Assembly (NCBI GenBank): GCA_003233475.1
Contig: QILU01000039.1
Coordinates: 1-5,994, forward strand
Direction of reading: 5' to 3'
Length of the DNA stretch: 5,994 bases
From: Ahrensia sp.
GTDB taxonomy: Bacteria; Pseudomonadota; Alphaproteobacteria; Rhizobiales; Rhizobiaceae
Shown here: positions 5,657 to 5,994 of the stretch, in pieces
How positions within the stretch are numbered: position 1 is the first letter of the stretch
How the letters are laid out: every line of letters begins with the position of its first letter
The notes under the pieces: model-generated
What the model was told of the DNA's origin: nothing
The model's database searches: none
The model's input: the letters and a program-made list of their open reading frames with translations, nothing else
Program-made: the position numbers and the translations under genes

Positions 5657-5994
5657 ATGAACCAATTTCCACATTCAGCCTGGCCCATCTTGATTGGCGA
5701 TGTTGGGGGCACAAATGCGCGGTTTCAAATATTACAAACACCTGAAAGCCCTCCGGTGCAATTTGAGCCTGTGCGGACAACAGATTTCAAAAACCTGCAA
5801 ATGTCGATTGAAAAAAGTGTTCTGCCATTCACATCGATAATTCCTAAAACAGCCATTATTGCAGCCGCTGGATCGGTCAGCAATCTGGGACTGAAGCTTA
5901 CCAACAGCACCTGGAATATTCGCCCGGAAGAGTTTTTAGGCAACAGCCCGTTCCGCGAATTGATTTTGATAAATGATTTTGAAGCCCAGTCGCT
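5657..5994 (+). CDS. glk: Glucokinase, N-terminal part (cut by window edge)
   Basis: Glucokinase phosphorylates glucose to glucose 6-phosphate with ATP in the cytoplasm, feeding the Entner-Doudoroff or glycolytic route. The visible 112 residues contain LIGDVGGTNARFQIL (12-26), the phosphate-binding motif of the bacterial Glk family. They also contain LTNSTWNI (81-88) and LILINDFEAQS (102-112), in which Asp107 corresponds to the catalytic aspartate. The start at 5657 is well fixed: an in-frame TAA lies immediately before it, and GAGG (5643-5646) can serve as a ribosome site. The rest of the protein is beyond the right edge, so intactness is not known. It diverges from the binding-protein gene over a shared spacer with candidate operator sites. 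A ROK-type sugar kinase is unlikely given the GDVGGTNARF and INDFEA wording. Confidence 0.93.
   Translation, partial: MNQFPHSAWPILIGDVGGTNARFQILQTPESPPVQFEPVRTTDFKNLQMSIEKSVLPFTSIIPKTAIIAAAGSVSNLGLKLTNSTWNIRPEEFLGNSPFRELILINDFEAQS

Noticed and set aside
5725..5943. Minus-strand open frame of 72 codons at the right end
   Set aside because: It lies antisense within glk, whose plus-strand translation has clear glucokinase motifs.

Overview
The window reads as ordinary chromosomal DNA of an alphaproteobacterium, most likely a Hyphomicrobiales (Rhizobiales) member of moderate GC. That placement rests on the def-fmt-truA gene run, the rmuC neighbour, and the wording of motifs in Fmt ([13 protein letters not shown]), glucokinase (IGDVGGTNARF) and the BMP-family binding protein (GGKNDKSFNESAYRGAERF). 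It is inferred from family resemblance, not from a search. I find no phage, IS, CRISPR, tRNA or rRNA, and no clearly undescribed system.

Region 1 (1-2833, all minus strand) is a tight run read right to left: def (peptide deformylase), fmt (Met-tRNA formyltransferase), truA (tRNA pseudouridine synthase) and deoB (phosphopentomutase, cut by the left edge). Gaps are 15, 3 and 48 bases. The first three genes work in translation: Fmt formylates the initiator tRNA, Def removes the formyl group from new proteins, and TruA modifies tRNA anticodon arms. deoB belongs to nucleoside salvage and seems appended to the operon. Def carries a charged insertion of about 30 residues.

Region 2 (2834-4143): an 89-base divergent spacer leads to rmuC on the plus strand, a membrane-anchored coiled-coil protein with a PD-(D/E)XK-like nuclease domain.

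Region 3 (4144-4396) has no gene. It holds a REP-like palindrome, a GC-rich block of nested hairpins, and the intrinsic terminator of the gene on its right.

Region 4 (4397-5994): a BMP/PnrA-family (nucleoside-type) periplasmic binding protein on the minus strand stands alone, with no transporter ATPase or permease beside it. It diverges from glk (glucokinase, plus strand, cut by the right edge) across a 252-base spacer. That spacer contains several inverted repeats and candidate overlapping promoters. deoB and the binding protein both point to nucleoside use, and glk to sugar entry into glycolysis. A shared control site between the last two genes is plausible but unproven.
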